Assembly: GCA_963422505.1 (NCBI GenBank)
Contig: OY730198.1
Coordinates: 91,185,748 to 91,249,747, forward strand
DNA: 64,000 nt
Direction of reading: 5' to 3'
From: Pseudognaphalium luteoalbum
Taxonomy: Eukaryota; Streptophyta; Magnoliopsida; Asterales; Asteraceae
The stretch's first letter is position 1. Each line of letters begins with the position of its first letter. The notes below the pieces were generated by a model. It saw nothing but the letters and a program-made list of their open reading frames with translations. It searched no databases and was not told where the DNA came from. The translations under genes and the position numbers were made by a program. Positions 1 through 12,899 of this stretch are shown here, one piece after another.

Positions 1-35
1 CTCCACCTAAATTTTCTTCTTTTTTGATTCCGTTA

Positions 36-40
<5 letters not shown>

Positions 41-91
<51 letters not shown>
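41..91. repeat. (TA)n then (CA)n microsatellite
   Basis: Uninterrupted TA dinucleotides pass directly into CA dinucleotides. A second long AT run lies at about 668-728. These are simple repeats with no coding signal. Confidence 0.95.
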
Positions 92-99
92 GGATGGCA

Positions 100-667
100 T
101 CTGGTGAACACAAGAAGTTAAAATTAAACAACGAATACTATCTTAATTTGTTAACGGGTAAACGGGGAGGTTTTTCCCTCTTCAGTTTACCCAAGTAGGG
201 TGACTAATTTTAGTCAAACGTACGCAGCCTAACAGGGTTATCCCGTGATCATTTTTGACCCTTTCCCTGACCACCCCAAAATATGATTCTAGTGAGATTT
301 GAACCTGGGACCTCTTGCGAGAGTTACAGGATAAGGATCTCAATTTGTATTCACAATATTTGTTTAGTTGTGAAATTTTATTATTTTTCGTTTCAAATAT
401 GTTATTTTTAACCTGAGACCTCTTGATTTTATATATTTTATTAAATGTGAAACTTGATTTTATATATTTTTTAAAATGTGAAGCTTGATTTATTTTGACT
501 ACACATAAATTTAAGAACGATTGAAGCTGAATTTTCGACTTCTACAATTTATAAATTTTATGTGAAGAAAAAAAATAATAAGCCTCACATTAAATAATTA
601 AGTGCAAAGCAAACAAAATTCAACTTTACACCTCATAAAATTAACCTTTTGTTTTCACATAATCTCA

Positions 668-732
<65 letters not shown>

Positions 733-1790
733 AGTAACAGGATTGAAAAAGAATAAAATTTAGGTAGAGAAGAAGGAAAAAATATTTTTTTATTACTATG
801 ATTCTATTTTTAATTGCTAAAATTTATTTTTTATTATTATAATTCCACTTTTTATTGTTTTTGTTTAATAGTTTATTAATAAGATTTAGTTTTTTGTTGC
901 TATGATTCAAAAGTTATATTAATACAAATTTGAAGCTTAAAATAAATATACCGAATCATAGTAACAAAAAATCTTTTCTCTTCTTCTCTCCCTAAAAAAC
1001 CTTCTCCCTAGATCATACTCCTATATAAATATTTGAATGAATGATCAGAGGGAAACTTCGAATGTGAGGAAGAAAGGAAACAATTTTCAACTTCCCATTT
1101 GCACATACCTTCTCCATATAAAAAAGAATGCATAAATACTCATTTTACTTATTTCATTAAATTTTGTCTAAAATTCAATATTAAGGCATATAATCAACGA
1201 TTCATCAATCAAAAATATTATAGAATATATAATCCACCAAACGCATTCATACAAAACTTTAGTTATTCATATTTTGAATTCATAAAAAAAATCGTTGCAA
1301 TTTTTGGGTTTTTGTGAAAAACAATTCGCCAAAAAGACAATAAAATTAAATGAATTTCATCATAAAAACTTATAAACAAGTAATTATTCGAGTTATGGTC
1401 GGTGTTCGCTATCGAATTTAACAAAATTAAAGATTTCCATAACAATAACATTTACTTAGAATGCATGTTGATTAAATTACGATTAATATTTTTAATATTC
1501 AATATTAACTTACATATGTTATTATACATTATTGAACGTGATAATATAACATTTATATATGTATAATAATTCTATCTCTAAGATTTGGACCCACTTGTAG
1601 CTAGAAAAGTGTTTTCTATCTCTTTTTTTAGTTGAAGTTATAATTTTAATTCACCCCTACTTCTCTTAAAATACTTTTTATCTAAGATAAAAAGTTAGAG
1701 ACCAATACTTATAATCAACATACTAATTATCACTACGGATAAAAGAAAATAAGAGCCTTTTTAAAAAAAAATGAAGAGATACGATATATA
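100..1790. other. Intergenic, AT-rich; no supported gene
   Basis: No recognisable coding sequence. The stretch at about 285-345 reads on the minus strand as a sequence containing a tRNA B-box-like word (GGTTCAAATCTC), so a worn tRNA-derived SINE or similar repeat is possible but not shown. Short open frames here have no conserved character. The last exon of the kinase gene at 1806-2810 should lie here on the minus strand, but I could not find it. Confidence 0.5.
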
Positions 1791-1805
1791 TTATAATTGA
1801 CTTAC

Positions 1806-2810
1806 TTGAAAAGATAATGCTTTATGAAGTTCCTCGAGGATGACTTTCATATTTGGACGCTGGTTCCGAGTTTCTGCCAAACACCGATATGTAATGTTAA
1901 TGAATGTATCCAAAGAATCTTTGTTGGGCCCTTTCGTTATAAATAAATTGTTTCCATAATTTTCTTCCTTAATACTGGTAGCTAGCATCATTTTTATTTC
2001 TTCCTTATTAGGCCACCGTGCCTCCCTAGGTAACCACTCTTCCACCAATTCCGATCTCTCGTATACTATTAATTTATCACCGGACATCCCACATAGGATT
2101 TCAAGCAGAACTACTCCGAAGGAGTATACATCCGATTCTGCTTTTACTTCATTGGTCTTAGCACATTCCGGGTCCATGTAATAATGTAGATCTTTTGAAT
2201 ACAATTGACGTGGATCTGGATTATCATAATTTTTGTGTTGGAAGGAATCATCACGTTGATTTGAACTCAAGAGTAGCGAGTTTTCAAAGTTAACAATCCG
2301 TGGCCCGAAAGAATCATCTAACTCAATATTATGACTATTTATCTCACTGTGGATTACCATCTTTTGGTCCTCCATCCCATTGTGAAGATAATCTAGTCCG
2401 TGTGCAACATCAGTGCAGATTTTCAAACGTTTTTCCCATGTAAGGTTACCATCTTCCAAAAACTCATTAAGGTATTTAAAAGAAACATACTCATAAAAAA
2501 GCTTCATCGTGTAATCTTGGTAAGAAAATCCCAGAAAAGATTGTATGTTGGGATGCTTACAGCGGCTAAGTATTTCTATTTCCGTAAGGAACAGAGGTAC
2601 CCTATATATCATGGTCTTAACCGCTACCGTGTGGCGTCTCTTGGGTAGTTCATCTTTATTCTTATGTTCTTCTTGACCGTAAAATTCAATTATCTTTTTG
2701 TCAAGCGAGCCGGCAGATGATTGTTTAGAGTGACGAGTGTGAGGCGAGTACGTATCATATATGTTTGGCAGATCAATTCTCAAATGTTCCAACCTCTCTA
2801 CCTGTAGCAT
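1806..2810 (-). CDS. Receptor-like kinase family pseudokinase (kinase exon; 3' exon not found)
   Basis: The 335 codons from ATG at 2810 to a splice donor (TTTCAA|GTAAGT) at 1806/1805 form one kinase-like domain of the plant RLK/RLCK type. It starts with the family-like leader LEHLRIDL. The beta-3 lysine is kept (HTVAVKTM), as are the alpha-C region (EIEILSRCKHPNIQ), the subdomain VIa segment (LKICTDVAHGLDYLH) and the subdomain IX segment (AESDVYSFGVVLLEILCG). The glycine-rich loop is not recognisable. The catalytic HRD reads HSE and the DFG reads NFE, so phosphotransfer is unlikely. The frame is nevertheless open throughout, so it may work as a pseudokinase or be recently inactivated. The same donor context ends the kinase exon of the gene at 60.1-61.7 kb, so a short last exon is expected downstream. 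The longer upstream frame starts only with TTG, so I chose the ATG at 2810. An acceptor at CTACAG just inside it is an alternative. Confidence 0.75.
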
Positions 2811-3884
2811 TGTGGAAAGAGGAAAAGAGAAATGCAAACTTAATTATACTTGTTAGTAGAACAAGCAAAGAATTAAAAATATTTTTATTTTTTTGTAACA
2901 TTCGGTACTTTGCGATTCTCGTAGAAACTCGCACAGGATATATACCACGTAATAAATTAATGGGCTGAGAGTAATTAATTATTAATTAATTATTATCGAT
3001 ATTATAAGACTTATTCATTTAATTGAGTTAGTTTAGGGATGAATCGTGTAAAACCCAAGTCTCACATCGCAAATATAAGGAAATCAAAGTTTGTATATAT
3101 ATTCATGGAGTTACTTTCTTATATCATCAATTGGTTTTAGGGTTTGTTTGATAATATTGAATGGAGATGGACATCAGGATTACGTTGAAAACTAGTTTTA
3201 AGAGCTTCTATTTCAAAACATTAATTTTTTTAAGATGCCATACTTTTTGGGTATGTCGACAAACTAGGATTTTAGATGAAGTTTCTTGTATTTTAAATCC
3301 CCTCCAAGAAACCTTTAAATTGGTGTTGGCAAACTCACACTTAAAGTGGAACCTCATATGAGTTTAAGTACGATTTTGGACTTGTTGAGCTGAAAAAAGT
3401 CGTGACAAGTGGTATCTAAGCTATTATTAAATACTCGAGTCGTTAACGTCGCTTTCATTGAGGATATTATTAAAGTAAAGTTTGAGCGAAGTTCAAAGGG
3501 CCGAAGATATAGGGCATTAATGCATTATTAAAGTAAGATTTGAGGGAAGTTGGTGTTTCAAAGGAGGGGATAATTAATGATTTTTGAGGGGTTGCTCAAA
3601 GGATTCTTATTAATATAAGGCATGTTTGTCACAAAGGTTTTTGCATGTTTTTAGGAGTTGTAAGGTTTTTATTTTAAAATTAAAATTCATTTCAAACAAA
3701 AGCTTTATTTGGTTGCACAAGCTATTAAAGTTTTTATTTCAAGTAAACAGATCCATTTTAAAACACTATCAAAACAAGCGTTTAGAATCTTCCAGCGCTT
3801 TTCACACCTCTAATTAGACTATTGTCCTCGAAATAAATGTCCGGCCCAACAATTCCGTGGTCTCCATATAACCCATGTGACATA

Positions 3885-3990
3885 CATCAAAGCGCTTTCG
3901 ACCTAGTAGTATGAGAAGAGTCTTTTAACCAAGAGGTTATAGGTTCAAACCTTACTTGAAGCAGTGAGTGTATATATTTGTGGTAGTTTG
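3885..3990 (+). repeat. tRNA-derived SINE-like sequence
   Basis: The stretch carries an A-box-like word (ACCTAGTAGTATGAG) and, about 35 bases on, a B-box-like word (GGTTCAAACCTT). The spacing and order fit a tRNA-derived RNA polymerase III promoter. It is too diverged to fold as a tRNA gene. The 3' tail is unclear, so the boundaries are approximate. Confidence 0.4.
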
Positions 3991-4514
3991 TATATAACAT
4001 GTGTGTTTGACAACTAGTAAGAGTTTTGAGACGGTTGTGCGATTGATAGATTTTGAGTTTCTACGGGTTTAGTGTGCGGATTCCGGCAACACCAGAGTAT
4101 TCGGACCTTCGTTGTTACTCTTCAATAGCAAAGTAATTTTATAATGACTGGTTCTTATGAACCAGAGTCTTCTCAGATAGTAGCGGTTATTATTCTGATT
4201 CGTACAGTGAGAGTAGGCTGAGTGGGAGAAGATGTAATAAAAAAAGTCATAGCTATGTTTTTAGGTTGGTGTACCAACGGGAAAGCGAAAGTTGGCAATG
4301 TAAGTTTCAAGGTTGTGATTGTGTTCTCACGGATAAACCTCGATGATAATATATATATGTTATCGGGGATTTTATGATTGTTGGGAAGGAGAATCGGATG
4401 GATGAAATTCTGTACGGGTGGTCGATGACATGTCGGTCGCAGGATTAGATGCGGCTGTAATTGACGAGTTGAAATGATGGATGTCTCTTGTTAGAGACAT
4501 GTGGTTGGAGTTTC

Positions 4515-5294
4515 TGTTGGAATAGTGTCCAAGTTCATAACTAATTGGTAAGTATATCATTAAAAGTAGAGTTCTTTTTGGGTCGCCTTCAATCAGTAAG
4601 AGAAATAAATAAGAAAGATAATATTAATTGGAATTAATATTATATTTAGTTTATTAATTGGATATTAATTAGAAACTAAAAGAAATGAAAATTATGGAAA
4701 ATGGATCCAAATGACGGTTGGATGGTTCAACCGGCGGTTGGATGCTAGGGTTGTTAAGGCGGTGGAACGGTTGGAAGAATATTCCAGAATCACAATCCAA
4801 CCGCCGGTTGGAAGGTCCAACTGCCGGTTGGATTGCAAATGCAGTGTCCCACATCGGCTGGAGGACCTAAATGTGGGTCTCCCCCTCTCCTATAAATAGG
4901 GGCCTAACCCTTAGTTTTCAATGCACCTTTTGAATTGAATAGTTTTCAGTTCTAGTTTTCTATTTCTTATTCATGCTCCTCTCCTTGTAAGAGTTTTGCG
5001 ACCTAAAGTCATGACCTTAGGAGACTTGGGAATACTCTTAGTTTTGAGTGTGAGCCATTAGAGGTGTTCTATTTTGGGCACTTGCCTCCAAGTAAGAAGG
5101 TTCTGCAAGATCGTCTACTCGTGAGAAATTTGCTTTCTCAAAGGTTAGTATTTTTCCTCTTTATCTATTTGTTTTAGTGCTTTTATTATTCAAGTTAAAA
5201 TCCCTTAGGTTTTAGTTTCCTAATTGCTTTAGATTAAATTTTGTTATTATTCCGCTGCGCGTATTAATCTAGTTAAGGAATAAAAAACCCAACA
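4515..5294 (+). mobile_element. Solo LTR (780 bp) with GTTTC target-site duplication
   Basis: The sequence begins TGTTGGAATAGTG and ends AACCCAACA, so it has the 5'-TG...CA-3' ends and a short TGTTGG/CCAACA inverted repeat. It is flanked on both sides by GTTTC (4510-4514 and 5295-5299). Inside is a plant LTR promoter pattern: TGTCCCACATCGG near 4845, then TATAAATAGG at 4891, then a C/T-rich leader. Nearby are several copies of a CCAACCGCCGGTTGG-like palindrome. No internal retrotransposon sequence adjoins it, so it is most simply a solo LTR left by LTR-LTR recombination. Confidence 0.85.
4891..4897 (+). promoter_or_regulatory. TATA box of the solo LTR
   Basis: TATAAATAGG lies about 40 bases downstream of the CCCACATCGG motif, an arrangement typical of plant LTR promoters. 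Whether it is active cannot be seen. Confidence 0.6.
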
Positions 5295-5339
5295 GTTTCG
5301 CATGCTTCAACGGATCTTCTGGGATCTAGAAGAAGAAGA

Positions 5340-5380
5340 TGATGGTGGTGGTGGTGGTGGTGGTGGTGGTGGTGGTGGTT
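5340..5380. repeat. (GGT)n trinucleotide repeat
   Basis: About 13 GGT/GTG repeats. Read on the minus strand they give a run of histidines in a short open frame, which I take to be a repeat artefact and not a gene. Confidence 0.9.
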
Positions 5381-5826
5381 AGAGGGTGGTCCCGGTTTCA
5401 TTCGTGATGTAAGTGTTATGTTAGCTTTATGTCGAAAGTCTTCCAACTTTGTATGGTCGAGCAGTGTGTCCCAAATGGTATTTCGGCAGTATGAAGTTTG
5501 AACATGTAACATTGGTGAAGGGATTGTGAAGGATTGCTAGTTTTAGGGTTAAATTAATCTTCAAGTGGGAGATTGTTGGAAATGTGAACATCAATTGAAT
5601 GAAAGAAGGTTTTGTTGACAGACGCAAGATTGCCACACGATGGGATTTGGTCGCTACGCGACAACATGCAATAGCGAAACGACAAATGTAGTTTGCCACG
5701 CGATTGTTGGTACGTCTGTGAAAATCGTGAGGCGATCTTAGGTGGTCGTGATGCGAAGTGTATGTCGGCCAGAAAACGTGCTTCTTGTTTGCATATAATA
5801 ACTAAAATTAAATAATGTGAATACAT

Positions 5827-6836
5827 AAGTTAAAGGGTGATATTAATCGTTCTTTTATTATAATTAAAACACCAAATTTTAAATTAATGAACCAAATGTG
5901 AAATAATAAATACGGAGTAAAACGTAATTATGGGGCTAGAAATAAACTATTAATAAAAACTAAAGTATTATCACCCATATTATTATCACTTGACTTACAA
6001 TTAATTAATTAATATTGTCATTTGAATTGAGAGACAAGTCTACATGAGATAGAGACGTGGTCATATAGGATAAACTCAAATCCCAAACTTATCGGCAACT
6101 TTGATGTTATCTCGGCCAAACCGGGCTTCTTATATACATAATCTCAATAACACCATTATTCACACACATCCAAGTCATAATCACAAAAAAATTAAGCCTG
6201 AAAAACAGAGTATTCTGGGAGTGAAAAAGAAAACTTTTACACGTGTAGTTTCGATTGGAACTGGGTATCGTTTCGAAGGTATACTTTTAACACAATAGTC
6301 TATAATGAAATTTATAATTCCATGTATGTCTTCCTTAACTGTTTTAAATCGTGTTGTTAAACTTTGATTCATCGAAAAGTTAATATTAACATCACCATAT
6401 ACGGTATCGAAATGAAGTTGTGGGTTGCAAAATAGATTGGTTATTAATAATTGGAATATGAAATCATAAGCATTAACTTGGCACTGTTCATACTCCATCA
6501 TATGCGTAAATTACCAATCGAAATGGATTTAAATTGGACGAATTAAACACGGGTTTTGGGTTATGTCAATACGTACGTAGGAAGAAGATGACTTCTCATG
6601 TGTTTTAATATAAATTACGTTTTAAGCCCTGAACTACCTTAAATATTTCATAAATGATATTAAAGAACTAAGATATAAGCTTACGTAATCTATTATTGTT
6701 TTGATTTAGAAACTCCACCAAAATAATTATTTCATGATATTATGGGATTGGGTCAAATTCAAATAAAATAAGTTATTCGGTAATATATTACTTCAGTTTT
6801 TAATCAATAATCCCTTTGAGAATCAAATTAAGGAAC

Positions 6837-6888
<52 letters not shown>

Positions 6889-7260
6889 CATTGTTTGCGG
6901 AAGTCAGAGGTAGGGTTACATGTATGTATAGATAAATAAGAAAGTTTAAATTCATGCTATGATTATAAACATAACAATAACAATGTGGTCTGAATATATA
7001 TCAATAGAATAATAAGTTGGTGACTTTTACACATAATCACTTTCTGTAAAATTAAGTTGACATATTCAAATCTTATATAGCTATCATTAATCCATTTAGC
7101 CACGTCAGAGAACTAATTTATGGAGTAATAATCTTTCTGAGTTAACTTAAACCTGTACTGAGAACAAAATATAATAAACTTATAGTGAAACGGGACTAAG
7201 GGATTAAGTGAACAGAATATATGTCATGTGAAATAAGGGTCTAAAGTTAGTGAATTATTT
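5827..7260. other. Intergenic, with (AT)n at 6839-6886
   Basis: No supported gene. A 106-codon minus-strand open frame at 6181-6501 is not similar to anything I recognise and has no clear splice or promoter context. Confidence 0.5.
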
Positions 7261-8507
7261 TATGTAGAATTTGCGGGGAGTTGAGGATTTTGTCAATCGT
7301 GATAGCTTATTACATCTATCCAGGTATGGATGTCCGTACTCTTCTTTCAGCGTTATCTTGATATGCTTTGTTGATATCCTTGCGTTCTTTTTATATCCGT
7401 GTGGTTCTTTTGATATCTTGATATATTTGTGTGATCTGATTCCCCTATTTGAGATAAATGGTTTTGAGCTAAAGTGTTAATTGAGAATTGAGAATTGTGG
7501 AAACTTTTGAGAAAACTTGTGTGAAAAATGATTTTTTTGGGAAACTTAGGGAATTGATTATTGCGAGCTATTTTTGATTCGTTTGATTTAGGTTCATATG
7601 TATGCTGAACATAATCTGGTGTGTGGTTGGTTTATATATTCACCGTGCAACCATAGAACCCTAGATTTTGTAGACAGGAGATAGGTATACCGAGTCAGCT
7701 TCCCGTGGAGGACCACAGGGGCGTCATTGCGGAACCAATGACGTCGCACTATCCGTGGCGGTGGGATTAGTCCACGACGTCTCCCCTTTGTTGATATTAT
7801 GTGATTGTGTGAATATGCTCGTGGAGAGCTTTTGATTTATGCTCGTGCGAGAGCTTTTTGATTATTTGGGAGGCGTATGGATGCATCCTAGGCTATGTTA
7901 TGATATGATATGATTTGCGTAGAGCGGTTGTGTGGTGTACTGCCATACACACCTTCCGAATAGGAGATACACCTGAAGTCGCGACCAGTGTGTGATTGTG
8001 ATATGTGATATTGTGATATGATATATTGTGAGATGTGATATTTGGCACATGTGTTATGCAGTGTGGATATTTTATTTGTAGGGTACTCGGTATAAAAATA
8101 ACCCAACTCCTCGTCGCTTCAGCCTTTATTTCATTTGTTACTCTGGTGTAAGGGTGGTGTTACTCGAATGGTGAATTTTGGAAAATTAAAATATTTATTT
8201 CGTTTCATTCTCATTTTAAAAAATATTATTATTGTTACTATTTATTTCTTTTATCATCCGCGCACTGAGCAATTAGCTCAGCCGCATTTTCTTTTACTGC
8301 GGCAGGTACTCTGGGTAATATGGGATGAGTGGAGAGCATCAAGACTTGGACTTGCCTTAAAGAAATCATTTATTTTAGTTGGACATTTATTTAGGTTATC
8401 ATTTAATAGACATTGTCATTTATTATTATTATAAAAATTTATTAGTACATTTATTGTTTAGCAATAAATGTGACTTCTCGTTTCGTTATCGGGATGGGGG
8501 TGTTACA
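7261..8507 (+). mobile_element. LTR-like retrotransposon remnant
   Basis: The end, GGGGGTGTTACA (8496-8507), is the same kind of terminus as in the solo LTR at 33346-35540 (GGGTGTCACA). The preceding kilobase is GC-richer than its surroundings. I could not find the matching TGTAACACCC start or a target duplication, so this is a low-confidence call for a 5'-truncated LTR. Confidence 0.3.
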
Positions 8508-10330
8508 TTGCAAGTTGATTTTTCCGTATTTAAAGATACCCTATGTATTTGTAACCCTTGGACTATGAAAATTAAAAAAGAAAACAAAAAAAACCTCTGG
8601 TTTAGCCCCATGGACTAAACCAATCTCCAAGTTGTGCTCGTATTGGACACAACCATCTTAAATCCTTGTGCTCGTATTGTTCGTGTTTATTATCTTGTTT
8701 GCTTTGTTAGTTGCTTAGTGAATGATTTGTCTATCCGTTTTTTGTTTATCGGTATAACATAATTATACGAGCATTGTTTGGGTTTGATTTTTTCTAACAA
8801 TATGTTGTTATTAGTTGGTTGTTTCCACTGCAAATTCCTAACATGAACCTGGTATAATAGTTCAATGTTTTGAGTCAATATATGCATTTTCCTTTGGATG
8901 GAATCTCATCTTAAACTTGCATTTCATATATTTGGATATCTCAAGTTAGCTCCAGGCAAAGGTGTTTACATTAACAAGAGTTTTATAGTCTGAACTTGAT
9001 TGCTTAGGTAGATGTTGACTATGATGAATGGGTTCATAACAGAAGATCCGTTACATGTTATTGTATTCTTCTTGGAAATTCATAAATTTCTTGAAAATAT
9101 AAAAGACAAAATGTTGTTTTTAGCAAAATAGGTATGAGTATTTAAACATGTGAAATTATGTGAATTCTTAAAATCTTAAATGATTTAAAGCTTAAAATCT
9201 TAAATGATTTAAAGGTAAAAAGCTTGTTACCTGTTCCGGTGCATTGTGATAATGGTCCTCCAATAAAGATTCCTTCAGTGTCTATGTTTCATGAGAGAAC
9301 AAAATATCTAAAATTAGATGTGCATCTATTAGAGAGAAAATAAATGCTGACATAATCAAAACTTAAAGTGTTCAAAATCCATATAACTATGCATTGATTT
9401 CTGTAACGTGCACACAATTAAATTTAACTATGCATTGATTTCCAAATCAAAAACCCAATTTCATGCTTTCCAAATCAAACATCCAATCTATTTTTATACT
9501 TTCAAAATCAATCACCTTCAATAATTCAAGGTTTAAAAACCCAAATGGCTCAATTTGAAAATGAATGTGGTCTATGAACATGTGATTCTCTGCCAGGGTC
9601 ACCGGAAAAATGGAGGCAGGCAGTTTGTGTAGGTACATGTTCATATTTCTAAATTTGGAAGAGATACATGCTCATATTTCTAAATTTGATCATTATATTC
9701 ACTTTTTAATCATTAAACAAAATGTGTTCAATACTTTTAAGTGGTCAAATGGACGTATTAAGATAACCGACTATTTTCACTTCAATTATCAACAGGAAAA
9801 TAATATAATTACACAACACTCTCACGATTTTCCACTGTTAGTAAAAAATATTTTGCGCTGTATTGTGTGGGTATTTTGCTACTCGCTTGTTATACATGAG
9901 ATGCAGGTGTAACTTTGGAAAAGTGATATTAAAAATGTTTTATTTTTCTTATTTTTTTTATGATTCACTATACATATTTATCTTCTTTTCTCTCTCATTT
10001 GAATTTCTCATAAACCCTTGTTTTCATCATCTTGTATACTATGTGTTCATGTGATTATAAATAAACATGCATGGACTTCTACTTGAGGTTTTGAATGTTG
10101 TAGCAATGAGTACTTGTAGTTTATTGATTTACTTCTTTGTAATTTCTTTATTTTATTTTTATTACACGAGTTAGTTCCGGTTATGATGAAAGGAATGACT
10201 TTGCCCTTCAGCACCTCTACTTTTGCCGGTATGAAATTAAATTTCAACGATTCGAAGATTGAAAAGTCAATAATGACATTTTTTAATCGTCATACTTCAT
10301 CTTTTACATTTAGTATTTATCTTGTTTTAA
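8508..10330. other. Intergenic, no supported gene
   Basis: AT-rich sequence with short random open frames. A small direct repeat (CTTAAAATCTTAAATGATTTAAAG) lies near 9170-9215. Confidence 0.5.
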
Positions 10331-10339
10331 TTAGGTGTG

Positions 10340-11335
10340 TATCTCTTTTGGAAAAGATCTATCTTTTCGTCCAACTTAGAGTTTAATATAAGTTATGATA
10401 AATTCTTGAGAAAGAGAGTATTATTCTACAAGTCCCGATTTGGGCACCCATATATGGTTTATCAAAATTCCATTCTTGTTTAATAGTATGGTTTCTTCTC
10501 GTCACAATCACACGTCATCATTTGATATCAGAGCTGAGATTCATGAGAAGAAATCGTACAACTTGTAGACGCCAATCCGAGAAAACTAAAAAAAAATCGT
10601 CCATTTTCAATTTTCCATTACAAGCGCAGCTTCGCTAGAAGATTCCTTAACCGTTGGATACTTGGATCATCGTCATTTTTGGATATGTGGTTGAGAACAC
10701 ATAGCTGAACAATCTAACAATTGGGAAGTTCAATTGGAGTTCTCAAGTTGGAGATATTTAATTCCAAAGTTGTTGCAGTTCTGCTGAATTTTGGATCCAA
10801 CCTAATGTATTTTTCTTTTGGTAATCGTAGATCCGTTGAGGGAGAATGATATTGGGATGCATTCGGTCCAACATCTCATCTGGTTTAGCCCTCGGTTCTT
10901 CCGTTAACATGTAAAGCTGTATGTTATGATAATTCAAGAGTATTGAAGGTTCAACATGACAATTTAAAAATTGTCATAATCTATCTTTTATGTTTATTTT
11001 GTTTTAAATAATATTTAATTATATTTGTATTTAGAAGATATGTTTGTTAGGAGCTATATTTGGAAAAGATACATCTTCTCCATCAAGTTATTAGGCTTTT
11101 CTATTTATATGTAGTTGTATTTTTCATGGAATTAAAGTTAAATTACGATTAGTTATCGAAAGAAAGAGAGTTTTCTTGACAATTCCTGGTTTTGGGCATC
11201 CGTTTTAGGGTTTATTGAAATTTCATTGTTGTTTATTTGTGTGGTTTCTTCTAGTCACAACACCTTGTTTTCATTTGATATTAGAGCATATGTTTGTGAG
11301 AAGAAATCACACAACTACAAGGAGCCAATCCAAAA
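10340..11335 (+). repeat. Two diverged copies of a retrotransposon LTR-end/leader
   Basis: The segments at about 10350-10595 and 11050-11335 are diverged copies of each other. Both contain an AAAGAGAG-rich stretch, a GGGCA(C/T)CC word, GTGTGGTTTCTTCT or its variant, then TTTGATAT(C/T)AGAGC and GAGAAGAAATC(G/A)(T/C)ACAACT. The TGATATCAGAGC word resembles a plant copia primer-binding site. This fits two remnants of one retrotransposon family, or a duplicated leader. No coding domains remain. Confidence 0.5.
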
Positions 11336-11588
11336 AAAGAAAAAAGTACCCGAGTACTAAATATTCGTTAGATATAATATTCGTTGGTGAATACTTATGT
11401 TTATCAAGGTTGTTTCACTCGTTCCCTAAAAATGTATATGTATTTTACAAATTATACTACGTATAAATTAAAATAATACCGGTGAGACAATCATAATAGT
11501 ACTATTATAGAATAATATCGGTGAGTCATGGACACAATAATACCCTTTAATATATTTTAATAATCATATATAGCACTATTATAGAAAA

Positions 11589-11618
11589 CTAACGAAGACC
11601 CACGCGATGTGGTGGGAC
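11589..11618 (-). mobile_element. Weak Helitron-type 3' end
   Basis: On the minus strand a GTGGG-stem hairpin (CCCACCACATCGCGTGGG) is followed 11 bases later by TTAG and then T. The last four bases should be CTRR, so the first base is off. The end is included because clearer ones occur elsewhere in the window. Confidence 0.3.
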
Positions 11619-12534
11619 AATCATAATACCAGTGAGAAATGTGGATAGTGATTAATAACTCATTTGATATCCTTAAACAATTAAATAAACTTTAATATTT
11701 CCATTTTAATATTGATTAATACCATTACTTAAATATCTATAATCTATAATTCAAAACACATTCTAAAGCATTTATACTTTTTCTTTATTAACTTAAGCTT
11801 TTACAGAAAGAAAATTACATTCATGCTTTTAAAGGTAAAAGAATGAAAACTTTTGTTTCTTAATTTTTGAATCTATATGTATGATTGTTAACTTCAGTCT
11901 AAATTGTTTCTAAAAATAAATTATTATTAACAATACATCAACTTTTAACTTTTATCCATTTTACGTTTTAATCTTTATATATTACTAGTTTTTATTTTTT
12001 TTTGTTTAATCCTTAAATCTTATTAATCTCTAAGTATTCATTAACTTGGTTAGTGATTTAATATTTTAACCTTTACCTTTTAGTTTATCACTACATTTTA
12101 ATCCTTAAATTTTCAATAATATATATTATTCGTGTCAACTATATGAAACACGTTAATTAAAATAATGTTGAATGATTTCTAAAACTCTTATCCACTACAT
12201 AATATGGGTCTTCCCTATTTATAATCTATGGGTTCATTACTTATACAGAAGAAATGATGTTTATCAAATGTTTCAATTTATCTTTTGCAAGTCTAATATA
12301 GCCTTTGGTCGTAGCAAACTCCTAATTTAAAAGTGACGGTACAAATTTCAATAAAACCTTCAAAAAAGATTGCAGGTCGTAAAATCTTCGTGAGGCAGGT
12401 GTCCACACTGCCTCAGTGTGGTACCGCCCCTGAACTCGTTAATTATCAAATAATTGGAGTGCTAATTGATTTTACATGATAGTTTTTATACTGCATACGT
12501 TAACTTGGCTTATTACGAGTGTTATTACTAAATG

Positions 12535-12899
12535 GGATTTTTTACCGAAAAACGAATCAATAGTTCAGTTTTTTGCATTTTCGGGTATCAACTAATTTTT
12601 TTGCTGAAAAATGAACCACTAATTGAAAATCGATCATTTTCGTGTATATGCTAACATTTGAAACGGTCGTTGAGGATTATACAGCTGGGGATTTTTTCTT
12701 AAAGATGTATATACTTTGAATCGATCATAAGCGTTTGACTTGCTATATAATCCTTGACGACCGTTTCAAATGTTAGCATATACATGAAAATGAAAATGAT
12801 CGATTTTCAATTAGTGGTTCATTTTTTGGCAAAAAAATTAGTTGATACCTGAAAATGTAAAAAAAATGAAAGTATTGATTCATTTTTCGACAAAAAACC
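12535..12899. mobile_element. MULE-like foldback MITE (365 bp)
   Basis: Two arms of about 150 bp (12535-12685 and 12745-12899) are inverted copies. Each starts GG(A/T)TTTTTT(A/G)(C/T)CGAAAAA and includes ACTAATTGAAAATCGATCATTTTC and GCTAACATTTGAAACGGTCGT. The flanks are TTACTAAATG on the left (12525-12534) and TTACTAAAATG on the right, an imperfect target duplication of about 10 bp. Long terminal inverted repeats with a 9-11 bp duplication point to a non-autonomous Mutator-like element. It lies just downstream of the last exon I can find for the kinase gene at 13.1-15.6 kb. Confidence 0.75.

Larger units (their letters stand above)
3048..5826 (+). mobile_element. Degraded LTR-retrotransposon remnant
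   Basis: A candidate 5' LTR runs from TGTAAAACCCAAG (about 3049) to GTCGTGACA (about 3408). It is followed at once by TGGTATCTAAGC, close to the usual plant primer-binding site for initiator methionine tRNA. Near 5555-5572 the words AAGTGGGAGA then TTGTTGG resemble a copia polypurine tract with a 3' LTR start. The two proposed LTRs do not match each other well and no pol domains remain, so this could be parts of more than one element. It is interrupted by the solo LTR at 4515-5294. Confidence 0.35.

Noticed and set aside
285..345. Possible tRNA gene from a B-box-like word
   Set aside because: No cloverleaf or A box at proper spacing; at best a worn SINE.
2400..2648. Plus-strand open frames opposite the kinase genes (also at 15119-15457 and 24525-24812)
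   Set aside because: They are antisense shadows of well-supported minus-strand coding exons.
5273..5512. Histidine-rich open frame suggesting a metal-binding protein
   Set aside because: The histidines are a (GGT)n repeat read backwards, and the frame crosses the end of a solo LTR.
6181..6501. 106-codon minus-strand open frame
   Set aside because: No recognisable motif, no splice or promoter context, and AT-rich composition consistent with chance.
9610..10386. Cluster of plus-strand open frames of 60-100 codons
   Set aside because: Phe/Ile/Tyr-rich translations of AT-rich DNA without conserved motifs.
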